A stretch of 61,836 nt of DNA, taken from positions 4,068,536 to 4,130,371 of the forward strand of contig NZ_LIGI01000001.1 of NCBI RefSeq assembly GCF_001273955.1, given 5' to 3'. Below the pieces are notes generated by a model that was given only the letters and a program-made list of their open reading frames with translations, was not told the origin of the DNA and ran no database searches. Numbering within the stretch: position 1 is the first letter of the stretch; the number at the start of each line of letters is the position of its first letter. Both the position numbers and the translations under genes were made by a program. Of this stretch, positions 1 through 8,757 are shown in pieces. The stretch is from Bacillus sp. FJAT-27245 (GTDB taxonomy: Bacteria > Bacillota > Bacilli > Bacillales > Cytobacillaceae).

Positions 1-533
1 CCAGCCAGCGCAGCCAAAATGGCAATCGTAGCGATCCCGATTGCGGAAACCCCCGCCGAAAGCCCGTCAAGACCATCGATCAGGTTGATGGCATTTGTAA
101 TGGCAACAATCCAGAAAATAGTTAGAGGATAGCTCCACAATCCTAATTCGAAGCTGCCGATATACGGAATGGTAACAAGGTCAATTTTCAGCCCGCTTGC
201 AAGAATAAGCGCAGCAACGATGAGCTGGCCGGCTAATTTTGTTTTTGCGGAAAGTTCGAATTTATCATCAAGAATCCCAATTAGGATAATCAGGATTGCT
301 CCTACGCTGATTGTATTTACTTTTTGTTCATAAAGGCCGCCAGCGAGATAGCCGGCAATTACTCCAAGGAATATGGCAAGCCCGCCGAGACGGGGCATAA
401 TTTTCTGATGGACTTTTCTTTCGTTCGGTTTGTCAATTGCTCCAAACCAAACAGCGAATTTAATGACAAGTGGCGTGAGTACCAGGACAGTTATCAATGC
501 AGCAAAAAAAGCCAGGATAGCTTGTGTGTACAT
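1..533 (-). CDS. tagO: Undecaprenyl-phosphate GlcNAc-1-phosphate transferase, 5' part
   Basis: Membrane enzyme of the TagO/WecA/MraY family, which moves GlcNAc-1-phosphate from UDP-GlcNAc to undecaprenyl phosphate. This is the first step of wall teichoic acid and many wall polymers. The minus-strand reading frame starts MYTQAILAFF and contains the family motifs PRLGGLAIF (about residues 48-56), GILDDKFELS (the DD pair) and NAINLIDGLDGLSAG near the window edge. Hydrophobic membrane segments lie between them. The ATG at 533-531 follows a good RBS (AAAGGTGA, about 541-548). About 177 codons are present; the C-terminal half lies outside the window. It is divergent from secA2. A housekeeping TagO and a SecA2-adjacent paralogue cannot be told apart here. 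Family assignment is firm. Confidence 0.9.
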   Translation of the reverse strand, partial: MYTQAILAFFAALITVLVLTPLVIKFAVWFGAIDKPNERKVHQKIMPRLGGLAIFLGVIAGYLAGGLYEQKVNTISVGAILIILIGILDDKFELSAKTKLAGQLIVAALILASGLKIDLVTIPYIGSFELGLWSYPLTIFWIVAITNAINLIDGLDGLSAGVSAIGIATIAILAALA

Positions 534-580
534 ACATCATCACCTTTTGTAGGTTTGTTTTAGTCTTCCCAATCATTCCT

Positions 581-608
581 ATCGTAACACATATAGCAGG
601 TTAAGCAA
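581..608 (-). promoter_or_regulatory. Possible tagO promoter
   Basis: On the minus strand, TTGCTT (608-603) and TACGAT (586-581) are separated by 16 bp, with a TG just upstream of the -10. This fits a weak sigma-A promoter about 50 bp ahead of the tagO start. Apart from this and the secA2 promoter, nothing else was recognised in the 534-884 gap. Confidence 0.35.
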
Positions 609-836
609 TGATTTTTTAATTGGGATGCATCTTTACGGAACCCTCCAGGCAAACTAGTTAGGAAAATAGTCTGCCGCCTACCTTTCATTACCCGCCCTCC
701 CTACTCGAAAAACTGTGCCTTTCTCCTTATAACGACGAGATTCTCTCCTTAAAAGTTTCACCATGCCCGGGCAAGCCCCTCTTCCACCTTGGGAAATTAT
801 CCCTGTGCCGGTTTTCGACCATTTCCTTCCTATGTA

Positions 837-845
837 TGGTATAAT
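837..845 (+). promoter_or_regulatory. Extended -10 promoter of secA2
   Basis: TGGTATAAT is a perfect -10 hexamer with a TGn extension, 40 bp upstream of the chosen secA2 ATG. No good -35 is visible, as is common with extended -10 promoters. Its position shows that the longer open frame beginning at 789 starts upstream of the transcript. Confidence 0.55.
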
Positions 846-884
846 GCGTCTAGACCATTCTATACCTATACAGGAGAGAAAATT

Positions 885-3260
885 ATGCTAGCGAAGGTTA
901 AAATGCTTTTCAGCGACAGCAGCCGGGAAGTTAGGCGATTGTCGAAAATCGTTGATAAAATCAATGCACTTGAAAAACAATTCGAAAGCCTCAGCGATGA
1001 GGAATTAAAAAACAAAACTGAGTTTTTTGTGGAAGAATTGGAAAAAGGCAAGACCCTTGATGATATAAAGGCTGAAGCGTTTGCCGTAGTCCGGGAAGCA
1101 TCAAAGCGCGTCCTGGGGCTTCGGCATTTTGACGTCCAGCTGATCGGCGGGCTCGTCCTTCATGAAGGGAGCATCGCCGAAATGCAGACGGGCGAAGGAA
1201 AAACGCTTGTCGCAACATTGCCAAGCTATCTCCACGGCCTTACAAACAAAGGCGTCCATATTATTACTGCAAATGAATATCTGGCAAGAAGAGACTTTGA
1301 ACAAATGGGCAAGGTCCATGAATTTCTAGGATTAAAAGTTGGCTTGAATATTTCCGAAATGTCGCCTGAAGCCAAGCGTGAGGCGTATGCCGCCCATATT
1401 ACGTATGGAACTGGAACTGAGTTTGGCTTTGATTATTTGCGCGACAACATGGTGTTCAATATAAATGACAAGGTCCAGCGTCCGCACCATTATGCGATTG
1501 TCGATGAAATAGACAGCATCCTGATTGATGAGGCGCGGACTCCGCTCATCATTGCCAACAAATCAAGCCATGGGGCCGATTTATTTTACATTACAGCAGA
1601 ATTAATGAAAACATTTGAAGCTGATTCCGACTATGAACTGTTCTCGGAAACAAAGCAAATTTACCTGAAGGACAATGGCGCGGCAAAGGTCGAGAAGGCG
1701 TTTGGCATCGCGAACCTTTATGACGCCGAGCATCAGGATCTTCTGCATAATGTCGTTCAGTCCTTAAAAGCGGCTTTCACCATGAAGATCGATGTCGATT
1801 ATATCGTCAAGGATGGGAAAATTGCGCTGATCGATAAATTTACCGGCCGGATCATGGAGGGCAGGACTTTCAGCGAAGGGCTCCACCAGGCACTTGAAGC
1901 AAAGGAAGGCCTTGAAATTACCGAGGAAAACGAATCCCAGGCGACCATCACAATCCAGAACTACTTCCGTATGTACAGTCAGCTTTGCGGAATGACAGGG
2001 AGCGCGACCCCTTCCAAGGAAGAGTTCCTCGAAACATACGACCTGCACGTAGTTTCTGTACCGCCGAACCGCCCAGTCCAACGAATCGATATGGACGACC
2101 TTATCTACAGGGATAAAAAATCGAAAATGCGCCGGATTATAGAAGAGGTCCAAACTGTCCACGCAACCGGAAGGCCGATCCTTATCGGAACGACCTCGAT
2201 TGAACAATCGGAAACCCTGTCGAAGCTTCTAAAAGAAAAACGGATCAAACACCAAATCCTGAATGCGAAAACGGAAGAAGATGAAGCCGCAATCATCCAA
2301 ACCGCCGGACAAAAAGGCCAGATCATGATTGCGACGAATATGGCCGGCCGCGGGACCGATATTACCCTCGGCCCGGGCGTCAAGGAGCTTGGCGGCCTTC
2401 ATATCATCGGAACCGAGCGGCATGAAAGCTTCAGGATTGACATGCAGCTGAGGGGGCGTTCTGGTCGCCAAGGCGATCCAGGTTCCACCATTTTCATTAT
2501 TTCCCTCGAGGATGACCTTTTTGTCTATTACGACGAGGAGGAGATGGAACGCTACCTGAAGAAGGTGAAAACAGATGAAACCGGACTTGTCCTGTCACCG
2601 GACCCGCATAAATTCGTGCTCAAGGTCCAGCAGACAGTCGAATACGCCCACCACTCTTCAAGGAAGCATATCCTGAAGCTCGACAATGTCCTGGATAGCC
2701 AGAGCAAGATAATTTATTCTATGCGAGACAGGGTACTTAACACCGAGCCTAAAGATATATTTCCAGAATTGACCGATTATATAAAAAACTACATTAGGGC
2801 AATTGTCGATAAATACTGCCCGGATAACAGTGACATGAATGCTGGGGGATGGAATTTAAAAGGCCTTATACAGGAACTTGGGTTTGTGTTTATTCATTTC
2901 AAAATGAAAGTTGAAGATATCGAAGATCTTACCAAAGATGAGATTCTAATCAGCTTAATGAAGGAATATGAAGCACTCAAAAAAGAAATTCTTTCACTGC
3001 AGGAAGACGAGAATCTTGGTAAACAGCTTAAAATATTCCTACTTCAAATGATTGACATGAATTGGATCCAACACCTTGTTCTAATGACACAATACAAGGA
3101 TGGAGTCGGTTTAAGAGGTTACAGCCAGGAAGACCCTTATCGTCTTTTCGAATTTGACGCACTCCGGGAATTCAACGAGCTCTTGTTTCAAATCGAATCC
3201 GGTGTCACTATCCGGTTTATTGAATATATAAAGAGCCAAAATAAGTTTCAAAGTGAATAA
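885..3260 (+). CDS. secA2: Accessory preprotein translocase ATPase SecA2
   Basis: ATP-driven motor of the accessory Sec pathway, working at the inner face of the membrane with SecYEG. The 791-residue protein has Walker A (MQTGEGKT, about residues 100-107), the DEAD-like box followed by [11 protein letters not shown] (about 207-219), GRGTDI and the helicase motif [14 protein letters not shown]. It ends [10 protein letters not shown] and lacks the Cys-rich zinc-binding tail of housekeeping SecA. It is also shorter than usual SecA1. The start is the ATG at 885, behind CAGGAGAG (871-878); the frame is open from 789 but that part precedes the -10. slaP follows after 17 bp, the pairing known from Bacillus anthracis, where SecA2 and SlaP support S-layer protein export. 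Its substrates here are inferred, not shown. Confidence 0.93.
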   Translation: MLAKVKMLFSDSSREVRRLSKIVDKINALEKQFESLSDEELKNKTEFFVEELEKGKTLDDIKAEAFAVVREASKRVLGLRHFDVQLIGGLVLHEGSIAEMQTGEGKTLVATLPSYLHGLTNKGVHIITANEYLARRDFEQMGKVHEFLGLKVGLNISEMSPEAKREAYAAHITYGTGTEFGFDYLRDNMVFNINDKVQRPHHYAIVDEIDSILIDEARTPLIIANKSSHGADLFYITAELMKTFEADSDYELFSETKQIYLKDNGAAKVEKAFGIANLYDAEHQDLLHNVVQSLKAAFTMKIDVDYIVKDGKIALIDKFTGRIMEGRTFSEGLHQALEAKEGLEITEENESQATITIQNYFRMYSQLCGMTGSATPSKEEFLETYDLHVVSVPPNRPVQRIDMDDLIYRDKKSKMRRIIEEVQTVHATGRPILIGTTSIEQSETLSKLLKEKRIKHQILNAKTEEDEAAIIQTAGQKGQIMIATNMAGRGTDITLGPGVKELGGLHIIGTERHESFRIDMQLRGRSGRQGDPGSTIFIISLEDDLFVYYDEEEMERYLKKVKTDETGLVLSPDPHKFVLKVQQTVEYAHHSSRKHILKLDNVLDSQSKIIYSMRDRVLNTEPKDIFPELTDYIKNYIRAIVDKYCPDNSDMNAGGWNLKGLIQELGFVFIHFKMKVEDIEDLTKDEILISLMKEYEALKKEILSLQEDENLGKQLKIFLLQMIDMNWIQHLVLMTQYKDGVGLRGYSQEDPYRLFEFDALREFNELLFQIESGVTIRFIEYIKSQNKFQSE

Positions 3261-3277
3261 TTCTAGGGGGAATAATA

Positions 3278-4144
3278 GTGACATTAGAAAGTAATAATTT
3301 TGAAAAAGGGAATGAAGAAAAAAATATATCGAACGAAGAAGGTCGCGTAAAAACGACCCTAATCTTCCATCCAGATTGGGAACTTTCAAGCTCGGAACGG
3401 TATATTTATATGTTTCAACATCAGCAACTTACTTTATTAAAGCCGAACCAGGTTTCTATAGATGGTATAAAACTTTTAAATTATAACGATGGTTTTGTGG
3501 TTGTCGCCTTCCTCCGAAACACACTGGATAAACCTATACACTTTGAATCTATTAACCTTATTCTCCTTAATGGCGAGGGACAAGCGTTAGCTAAAAGGAG
3601 GTTTGATTTGGATACTCTTGGTGAAATTCCAGCACACTCTTGTATACCATGGAGATTTCTTTTCGAGGAAAGTGATAAGCTCGGTGAAACCATTCCTGAA
3701 ACAGGGTGGAGAATTGAATTTGAGCTTGTACAATCCCGGGAAGATAAACCCCATGAATTGGATCTTGCTCCTAGTTGGGAGGATCAACTAGGACCGGAAC
3801 AGAAGGAAAATCTAAGAAAAATTGTTGCCGACCTACCCAAACTTGAACCCAATCAAGTAAATATTATGGGATTTAAAGCTGAATTTTCCCCAGAAGGCCA
3901 ACTTGGGGTAACAGTCATGATAAGGAATGGAAGTGAAAACGCCATTCAATTAGAGCAAATTCCATTGGCAATTGTGGATGCGACCGGGGATATTATCGCC
4001 AAGGGAGGCTTTAAACTTAATGATTTTAAGGTAAAGTCCAATGCAACACGACCATGGACTTTTGTATTTCCAAAAGAACTTCTTACAAAAGAAAACCCTG
4101 ATATGTCCAGCTGGAAGGTAATAATGCCTACACAAAACCAATAA
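3278..4144 (+). CDS. slaP: Accessory Sec system S-layer assembly protein (SlaP-like)
   Basis: A 288-residue protein without signal peptide or membrane segment, so probably cytoplasmic. It has an acidic, polar N terminus and two copies of one beta-rich unit: about 50-150 (LLKPNQVSIDGIKLL) and about 190-288 (KLEPNQVNIMGFKAE). Both copies share the pattern PNQVxIxG ... RN ... I. This internal duplication and the place directly after secA2 fit the family annotated as accessory Sec system S-layer assembly protein, typified by B. anthracis SlaP, which helps SecA2 export S-layer proteins. The start is GTG 3278, behind AGGGGG (3265-3270). A terminator follows the stop. In B. anthracis the clients carry SLH domains; here the S-layer candidates are SbsC-type. 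Confidence 0.85.
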   Translation: MTLESNNFEKGNEEKNISNEEGRVKTTLIFHPDWELSSSERYIYMFQHQQLTLLKPNQVSIDGIKLLNYNDGFVVVAFLRNTLDKPIHFESINLILLNGEGQALAKRRFDLDTLGEIPAHSCIPWRFLFEESDKLGETIPETGWRIEFELVQSREDKPHELDLAPSWEDQLGPEQKENLRKIVADLPKLEPNQVNIMGFKAEFSPEGQLGVTVMIRNGSENAIQLEQIPLAIVDATGDIIAKGGFKLNDFKVKSNATRPWTFVFPKELLTKENPDMSSWKVIMPTQNQ

Positions 4145-4152
4145 TGCTTCGC

Positions 4153-4179
4153 AGCCCCTTTCAAAAGGGGGCTGTTTTT
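4153..4179 (+). terminator. Intrinsic terminator of secA2-slaP
   Basis: AGCCCC ... GGGGCT stem with a short loop, followed by GTTTTTA, nine bases after the slaP stop. Confidence 0.75.
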
Positions 4180-4192
4180 ACTTTTCCCACAA

Positions 4193-4219
4193 CAAAAACC
4201 TCCCAAGCCAGGAGGTTTT
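4193..4219 (-). terminator. Intrinsic terminator of the NlpC/P60 gene
   Basis: AAAACCTCC/GGAGGTTTT inverted repeat with a 7-nt loop. Read on the minus strand it is followed by T residues. It is convergent with the slaP terminator. Confidence 0.7.
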
Positions 4220-4234
4220 ATTCTATGATTCTAT

Positions 4235-4909
4235 TTAATTGCCCGCAGGCTTAAATTCGATGTGGGTTGCAATATTCGTTATGTAAAGCTGCGACCCAAG
4301 GTTGAATTGCCCCCCGTATAGTGAATCGCTTCCATATACACGGTAGGTTTCACCAGGATTGAGGACCCTTACTTCCTTCAGCTTACCGTTTTCGTCGCGT
4401 TGCCAAAGGTTCACTTTCTTTTTTATATAAACTTTCCCGATTTGCCCATCCTTCATTGGAGCAGGCTGTATGTACCTTCTTGCGCCTAGATATCTCTTCT
4501 TGTAATAGCTGTCATTCAGGCTGGCAATCGCAATTCCCTTTGGTGAGGCATGAATGAATTTATTGTCTCCGAGATAGATACCGGAATGGGATGGGCCAGC
4601 TTTATAAGTCGTGAAGAACACGAGGTCGCCCGGAACCCTGTCGGCCGAATCGATTTTTTCGCCCTGGGCAAACTGGTCCGCGCTCGTCCGCGGGAGCTCC
4701 ACCCCAAATTCGCTATATACATAGGAGACATAGCCAGAACAATCGAATCCGGATGGCGTCGTGCCGCCCCATTTATATGGAACACCAATAAATTTTTGCG
4801 CATAATCCGTCAAATCCACAATTTCTGCAGCATGAACTTTCCCTTGGCCCACAGTGAACAAAGCTATGATTAACATTAGTAAACATGATAGATTTCTAAC
4901 CTTTTTCAT
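4235..4909 (-). CDS. Secreted NlpC/P60 endopeptidase with C-terminal GQIGR module
   Basis: A 224-residue secreted peptidoglycan endopeptidase. The signal peptide ends near VHAAE. The NlpC/P60 domain (about 30-150) has the catalytic set Cys57 (FDCSGY), His108 (PSHSG) and His120 (FIHAS). The C-terminal 75 residues (DGQIGKVYIKKKVNLW ... LNPGETYRVY) are one copy of the SH3-like module found in eight proteins of this window. This copy lacks the usual YWDG start and TPSK end, so it is the most divergent. The start is ATG 4909, after a GGGGGTTG RBS; the upstream in-frame ATG at 4948 has no RBS. Expected role: trimming stem-peptide cross-links, kept at the wall by the module. The catalytic call is firm; the anchoring role is inference. 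Confidence 0.87.
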   Translation of the reverse strand: MKKVRNLSCLLMLIIALFTVGQGKVHAAEIVDLTDYAQKFIGVPYKWGGTTPSGFDCSGYVSYVYSEFGVELPRTSADQFAQGEKIDSADRVPGDLVFFTTYKAGPSHSGIYLGDNKFIHASPKGIAIASLNDSYYKKRYLGARRYIQPAPMKDGQIGKVYIKKKVNLWQRDENGKLKEVRVLNPGETYRVYGSDSLYGGQFNLGSQLYITNIATHIEFKPAGN

Positions 4910-5100
4910 CAGCAACCCCCAAAAAGTCTCTCTTTGTCGAATTTGCAAAAATTATGGAATTTCTTACAACATATGTACATTTTAGTATAGGAATTTGTTA
5001 GAGTCTATTTCACTAGTTTTACAAATGCCGTTTTTATATTACATTTTTGTTACAAAGGTTTAAATAACATCTGAATCGGGAATGAAAATATATTCTGGCC

Positions 5101-5135
5101 AAAATAAAAAGGCAAGCTCACTATAGAGCCCGCCT
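5101..5135 (-). terminator. Terminator after the 135-aa gene
   Basis: AGGCGGGCTC/GAGCTTGCCT stem on the minus strand with one mismatch, followed by TTTTTATTTT. Confidence 0.75.
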
Positions 5136-5140
5136 TCTGC

Positions 5141-5548
5141 TTAACTGAATTCCGGCCAGTTCTTCTGGAATTCATCGCCTTCGATTTTTTCAATTGTACG
5201 ATATTTCAAGGGAAGCAGTTCGCCTTCTTGTTTATCAAGAAATTTCATTGCGAGTTCAAACGGAATGAGGTCGTACTGGTCTTGGCTTTCCGCTATAAAA
5301 TAAACGCCAAGTATTTTCCCCGATTGCTTCGGATCTAAATTAAGGAATGCCGGATAGTATGAGAGATCACTCGATTCCAGCACAGCTTTGGCTGTAATGG
5401 TTCCATCTTCTTCTACTTCAAGCGGCTCATTGCTAATTTTTTCGAGTGCTTTGACTGCCCATCCCTGTTTTTTATATCCTCCAATAATTTTCGGAGGGTT
5501 TTCCTTCAATTGTTCCAAAAGCTCATTTTGACCATTTAAGTGTTCCAT
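5141..5548 (-). CDS. Conserved-looking hypothetical protein, 135 aa
   Basis: I do not recognise this family. The protein is acidic (many Glu/Asp), has no signal peptide or membrane segment and is probably cytoplasmic. It reads as a single compact domain (KKQGWAVKALEKIS ... YYPAFLNLDPKQSGKI). It has a strong RBS (GGAGGGAG about 10 nt ahead of the ATG) and its own terminator, which supports a real single-gene unit. It lies between two envelope genes but nothing ties it to them. Confidence 0.7.
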   Translation of the reverse strand: MEHLNGQNELLEQLKENPPKIIGGYKKQGWAVKALEKISNEPLEVEEDGTITAKAVLESSDLSYYPAFLNLDPKQSGKILGVYFIAESQDQYDLIPFELAMKFLDKQEGELLPLKYRTIEKIEGDEFQKNWPEFS

Positions 5549-5790
5549 TGCTAAAAATACTCCCTCCAGCTCTTAAGATAGTGGATACAATAAGTAGAGA
5601 TTCACAGTAGTAATATGCTTTTTTAGCATAATCAATAGTAACAAGATTGTAAACATATCATCTTATTATTATCATAATGGTTATTAAACTGCAAACATCT
5701 GTTTCTAATCCCTTTTACTCAGCAAAGTAAATTGGCTATCTTGGCGCAAGATTAAATTATAGGTAAATAGTTCAACAGTGACATCATACC

Positions 5791-5821
5791 AAAGGCCTCT
5801 GCAAATCTTGCAGGGGCCTTT
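5791..5821 (-). terminator. Hairpin after the phosphodiester glycosidase gene
   Basis: AAAGGCCTCTGCAA pairs with TTGCAGGGGCCTTT with one mismatch, just 3' of the gene. The T-tract is short, so it is a moderate terminator. Confidence 0.55.
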
Positions 5822-5840
5822 GCCGTTAACTAGTTACATT

Positions 5841-8300
5841 TTAATAAACCGCTGTAATATCATCCACAAAGATCTGGCCTTTGTTCTTGTTCAGGTCATT
5901 TGTTTCCATATAGCGGACAGGCATTTCGAGCCTGTAAGGAGCCTTCAAGCCTGCCGGTATTTCGGCTTCAACATATTTCCAGCCTGTCCAGTCAAGATTT
6001 TTTGTGAAATCAAGCTGGACTTCGGTGCCGGCCGCATCTCTCAATTGGGCACGCAGCCAATGGCCTTTTGCATCGCCATATACCCACATGCCGATTTTTA
6101 CCGGAGCTCCCGGAATGTCAATTGATGCAGGTGGAGTTACATAAACCCCCGACGTTCCCGTTGTTCCAATAAAATCATACGCTACCTTCAGAGACTGGCT
6201 TCCGGTTTTGACATACACTTTTTCCGGGGCAATCGACACAGCATTAAATCGCGCACCGCTTGCTTTCCATCCTGACAGGCCGCCTTCAAAGTTTTCAGCG
6301 ACGATAGAGCCCGGATTGCCGACAATCACATTGAACTTGGCGGATACGGTTCCGTATGAAACAGTCACCGTTGCCGAGCCGTCAACATTTCCGGCTTTAA
6401 AGATTCCTTTTTCCACAGTTCCGATCGGTGAAGATAGCTTGTATTGGAATACAGCCGGATCATCGACGATTTTTTTGCCGGCGAGATAACCCGCAGCCGG
6501 AACCGGGAATGACCCGTTTTTATCAACGATAACAGTTGAATTGGCGACTTGGATGCTATCAAGTGTATTGACGATTTCCGCATTCACACTCGATTTGATT
6601 GTACCTGTTGAAGCAGTGATTGTGCCTTTCCCCGCCATCTTTCCTGCTGTAAACGATCCATCGCTGTTGAATGTTCCAATCGTCGAAGTCCAGGCAAGCG
6701 GATCCGTTACAGCAATCGGGTTATTGTTCTTATCGAGCCCTCGCACGGTGATGTTAAGGTTTTTATAGGTCGCTCCCGCAAAAAGCTTCAGGTCATTTGG
6801 GGAAAGCAGCAGTGTATGAAGCGGACCTGCTTTCCACAGACCGACAATCAGCAATGAATTGGCGACATAGCGCTCTTTTCCGTCAGAAGGAGAGTTGATG
6901 ACGGTTGCGTCTGCATTTCCTGGTTCACGAGCGACCATTGTAGACGAGCCGCCTCCATCAAATGTCATTGCTTCAACAGCACCAAGGTCTTTCATAACTT
7001 TGGCGGTATCAGTCAACGTTACACCCGCGCTAACTGTCTGCCTGCCATCAATAACGATAACGAATACAGAGCCGTCCTTCTTGATTCCGATAGCAGTCCT
7101 TGGCGCCGTACCCGCGACATTGATCGTTTGGGCAACGCCATTTTTCACAAGATAGTACCGGCCGCCGATTGCCTGGTCAACCTTGTCCCATACCGGATTG
7201 TTATAGGCAAGATTAATCTCGACCACATCGCCGGCGACAAGGCTTTTCAGGTACTCGCTTCCTTTTCCATGTCCAGATAAAACCAACTCACCTGGAAGTA
7301 AGGGAGCACTTCCCTTGCCAATGGCAACCTCTTTAACGATTGCCTTGACTGTACCATTTCCGTTCAACTGGCCTTCAAGATTTGTTAACACAACTTCGGT
7401 CCCCAGTTCATTCGTCATCGTCGTAGAAGCGAAGTATGGGGTATAGAGGACAAGATGGTCGGCAAACCGGCGCTTGTTGACAGAATCAATCGGATAAGGC
7501 TTTTGCCCATTGACCGTCATGCCAAGCGTAATATCGGGATTGCCGATCATCGCCTTGCCTTCAGGGGATACCCCAAAGATGGTCCGTTCACTTTCAGGGG
7601 TTTTGTTTGTCGTCACAAGCTCCCCGTTATGGACGGTCAGGTCAGTCGGCGCGCCATTCGATTCAAAGTAATCGCCATTTACGCCCCCGATAATAAAGTG
7701 CTCATCAGCCTGGTTTCGGGCAGCCATGGAACTTACAGTTTCGAAGCCAATCATCTGGTCCTTCGCCAGAGTTGTTTCGAATTTGATTTGTGAAGCCTGT
7801 TGGTCAACTCCAAGAACGTAAATTTGCTGCTTTCCCCGGGAGCTGTCGACCGAAAGCTTGGACTGGGTTACCCCTGGCGCAAGCACTTTTGACTGCTCAT
7901 CCGTCACCGTTCCAATGGAAAGCTTTGTGCCATAAAGTTCTGGATTCACAAGCTTCAGCTTTTGGAGAGACGGAGTTTTATACTCTATGTACCCCGGCAT
8001 TTTAGTAACAAAATAAGGTCCGCCAACCCCGTATTGGCCTCCGAATTCCGAACTGTACTGATAGACACGGTACCGTTCACCCGGGTTTAGGACACGGACA
8101 AACGTTAGCTTACTATTTTCCTTTTTCCATAAATTTATCGGCTTAAGGATATCCACCCTGCCAATCTGGCCTTTCACAAGCTGCGCCCCGTCCCAGCTAA
8201 CATATGGAGTGGTTGTCGCGGCATGTGCGCTCCCGGCAGAAAATGGGGCTGTAACAATGGACAACAATAAGACTATGCAAATAAAAACCTTATTTCTCAT
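5841..8300 (-). CDS. Secreted phosphodiester glycosidase with N-terminal GQIGR module and C-terminal Ig/CBM-like domains
   Basis: An 819-residue exported protein. The signal peptide ends near SAHAA. The GQIGR module follows at once (about 33-117: VSWDGAQLVKGQIGRVDI ... LNPGERYRVY ... TPS). A phosphodiester glycosidase domain of the NAGPA/DUF2233 type (about 150-490) follows, with family-like motifs GVNGDYF, PRTAIGI, VIDGRQ and DGGGSSTM. Next come Ig-like repeats (about 500-670) and a C-terminal beta-sandwich that looks carbohydrate-binding. The family cleaves GlcNAc-1-phosphodiesters, so a sugar-phosphate bond in a wall polymer is a possible substrate; this is inference. The start is ATG 8300, behind GGGAGAT. 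It is a single-gene unit with its own hairpin. Domain order is clear; the exact substrate is unknown. Confidence 0.85.
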   Translation of the reverse strand: MRNKVFICIVLLLSIVTAPFSAGSAHAATTTPYVSWDGAQLVKGQIGRVDILKPINLWKKENSKLTFVRVLNPGERYRVYQYSSEFGGQYGVGGPYFVTKMPGYIEYKTPSLQKLKLVNPELYGTKLSIGTVTDEQSKVLAPGVTQSKLSVDSSRGKQQIYVLGVDQQASQIKFETTLAKDQMIGFETVSSMAARNQADEHFIIGGVNGDYFESNGAPTDLTVHNGELVTTNKTPESERTIFGVSPEGKAMIGNPDITLGMTVNGQKPYPIDSVNKRRFADHLVLYTPYFASTTMTNELGTEVVLTNLEGQLNGNGTVKAIVKEVAIGKGSAPLLPGELVLSGHGKGSEYLKSLVAGDVVEINLAYNNPVWDKVDQAIGGRYYLVKNGVAQTINVAGTAPRTAIGIKKDGSVFVIVIDGRQTVSAGVTLTDTAKVMKDLGAVEAMTFDGGGSSTMVAREPGNADATVINSPSDGKERYVANSLLIVGLWKAGPLHTLLLSPNDLKLFAGATYKNLNITVRGLDKNNNPIAVTDPLAWTSTIGTFNSDGSFTAGKMAGKGTITASTGTIKSSVNAEIVNTLDSIQVANSTVIVDKNGSFPVPAAGYLAGKKIVDDPAVFQYKLSSPIGTVEKGIFKAGNVDGSATVTVSYGTVSAKFNVIVGNPGSIVAENFEGGLSGWKASGARFNAVSIAPEKVYVKTGSQSLKVAYDFIGTTGTSGVYVTPPASIDIPGAPVKIGMWVYGDAKGHWLRAQLRDAAGTEVQLDFTKNLDWTGWKYVEAEIPAGLKAPYRLEMPVRYMETNDLNKNKGQIFVDDITAVY

Positions 8301-8460
8301 TTGTATCTCCCTTCATCTCTCAAACACTTCTTTTCTAGTATACGACAATTCCTGCCATGAATGCCTTAATTTATATAAAATTGGAAATATTGAACCATAT
8401 TTCCAGCCAGGCCAACGTTATGCCCGGGACATTCGGATTAGAAATATAGCAAAATATGAC

Positions 8461-8670
8461 TATATAGGTTGAATCAAAGATTTTATTTTCTAATGGAACC
8501 TTGCCGTTGATTTCCACTACGAGCACACGCTTTCCGCGGGGCGTCAGTGGAGCCTCCTCGGCGCGGGCGCCTGTGGGGTCTCCACCTTGCCGCTGCATCC
8601 CGCAGGAGTCGGTGCCCTCCGTTACAATCAACTTACATTCAAAATTGGTTTTATTATTTCAACCTATATA
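8461..8670. repeat. MITE-like intergenic repeat, copy A
   Basis: A 210-bp non-coding element bounded by perfect 13-bp inverted ends, TATATAGGTTGAA (8461-8473) and its complement (8658-8670). The core, 8501-8639, is nearly identical to 14225-14363. The core is GC-rich and self-complementary: GTGGAG pairs with CTCCAC and GGCGC with GCGCC, and it has inner GTTGATT/AATCAAC arms. The rest of the 8301-8757 gap holds only the terminator at 8692. Confidence 0.75.
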
Positions 8671-8691
8671 AAGCAAACCGAATGCCTATCC

Positions 8692-8730
8692 TGTAAAAAG
8701 AGTGCCCGGAATTGATGCCAATCCGGGCAC
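8692..8730 (-). terminator. Terminator of the CAP-domain gene
   Basis: GTGCCCGGA/TCCGGGCAC perfect stem. On the minus strand it is followed by CTTTTT. Confidence 0.8.
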
Positions 8731-8757
8731 TGGATCTTCGCTTGTAACGCTTGTCCA

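Noticed and set aside
789-884. N-terminal extension of SecA2
   Set aside because: The extra 32 codons start upstream of a TGGTATAAT promoter and lack an RBS; their sequence does not resemble SecA.
8371-8631. 86-aa minus-strand ORF, with a similar peptide in 14158-14424
   Set aside because: The shared peptide is only the translation of the intergenic repeat core; starts differ, there is no RBS, and the conservation is at DNA structure level.
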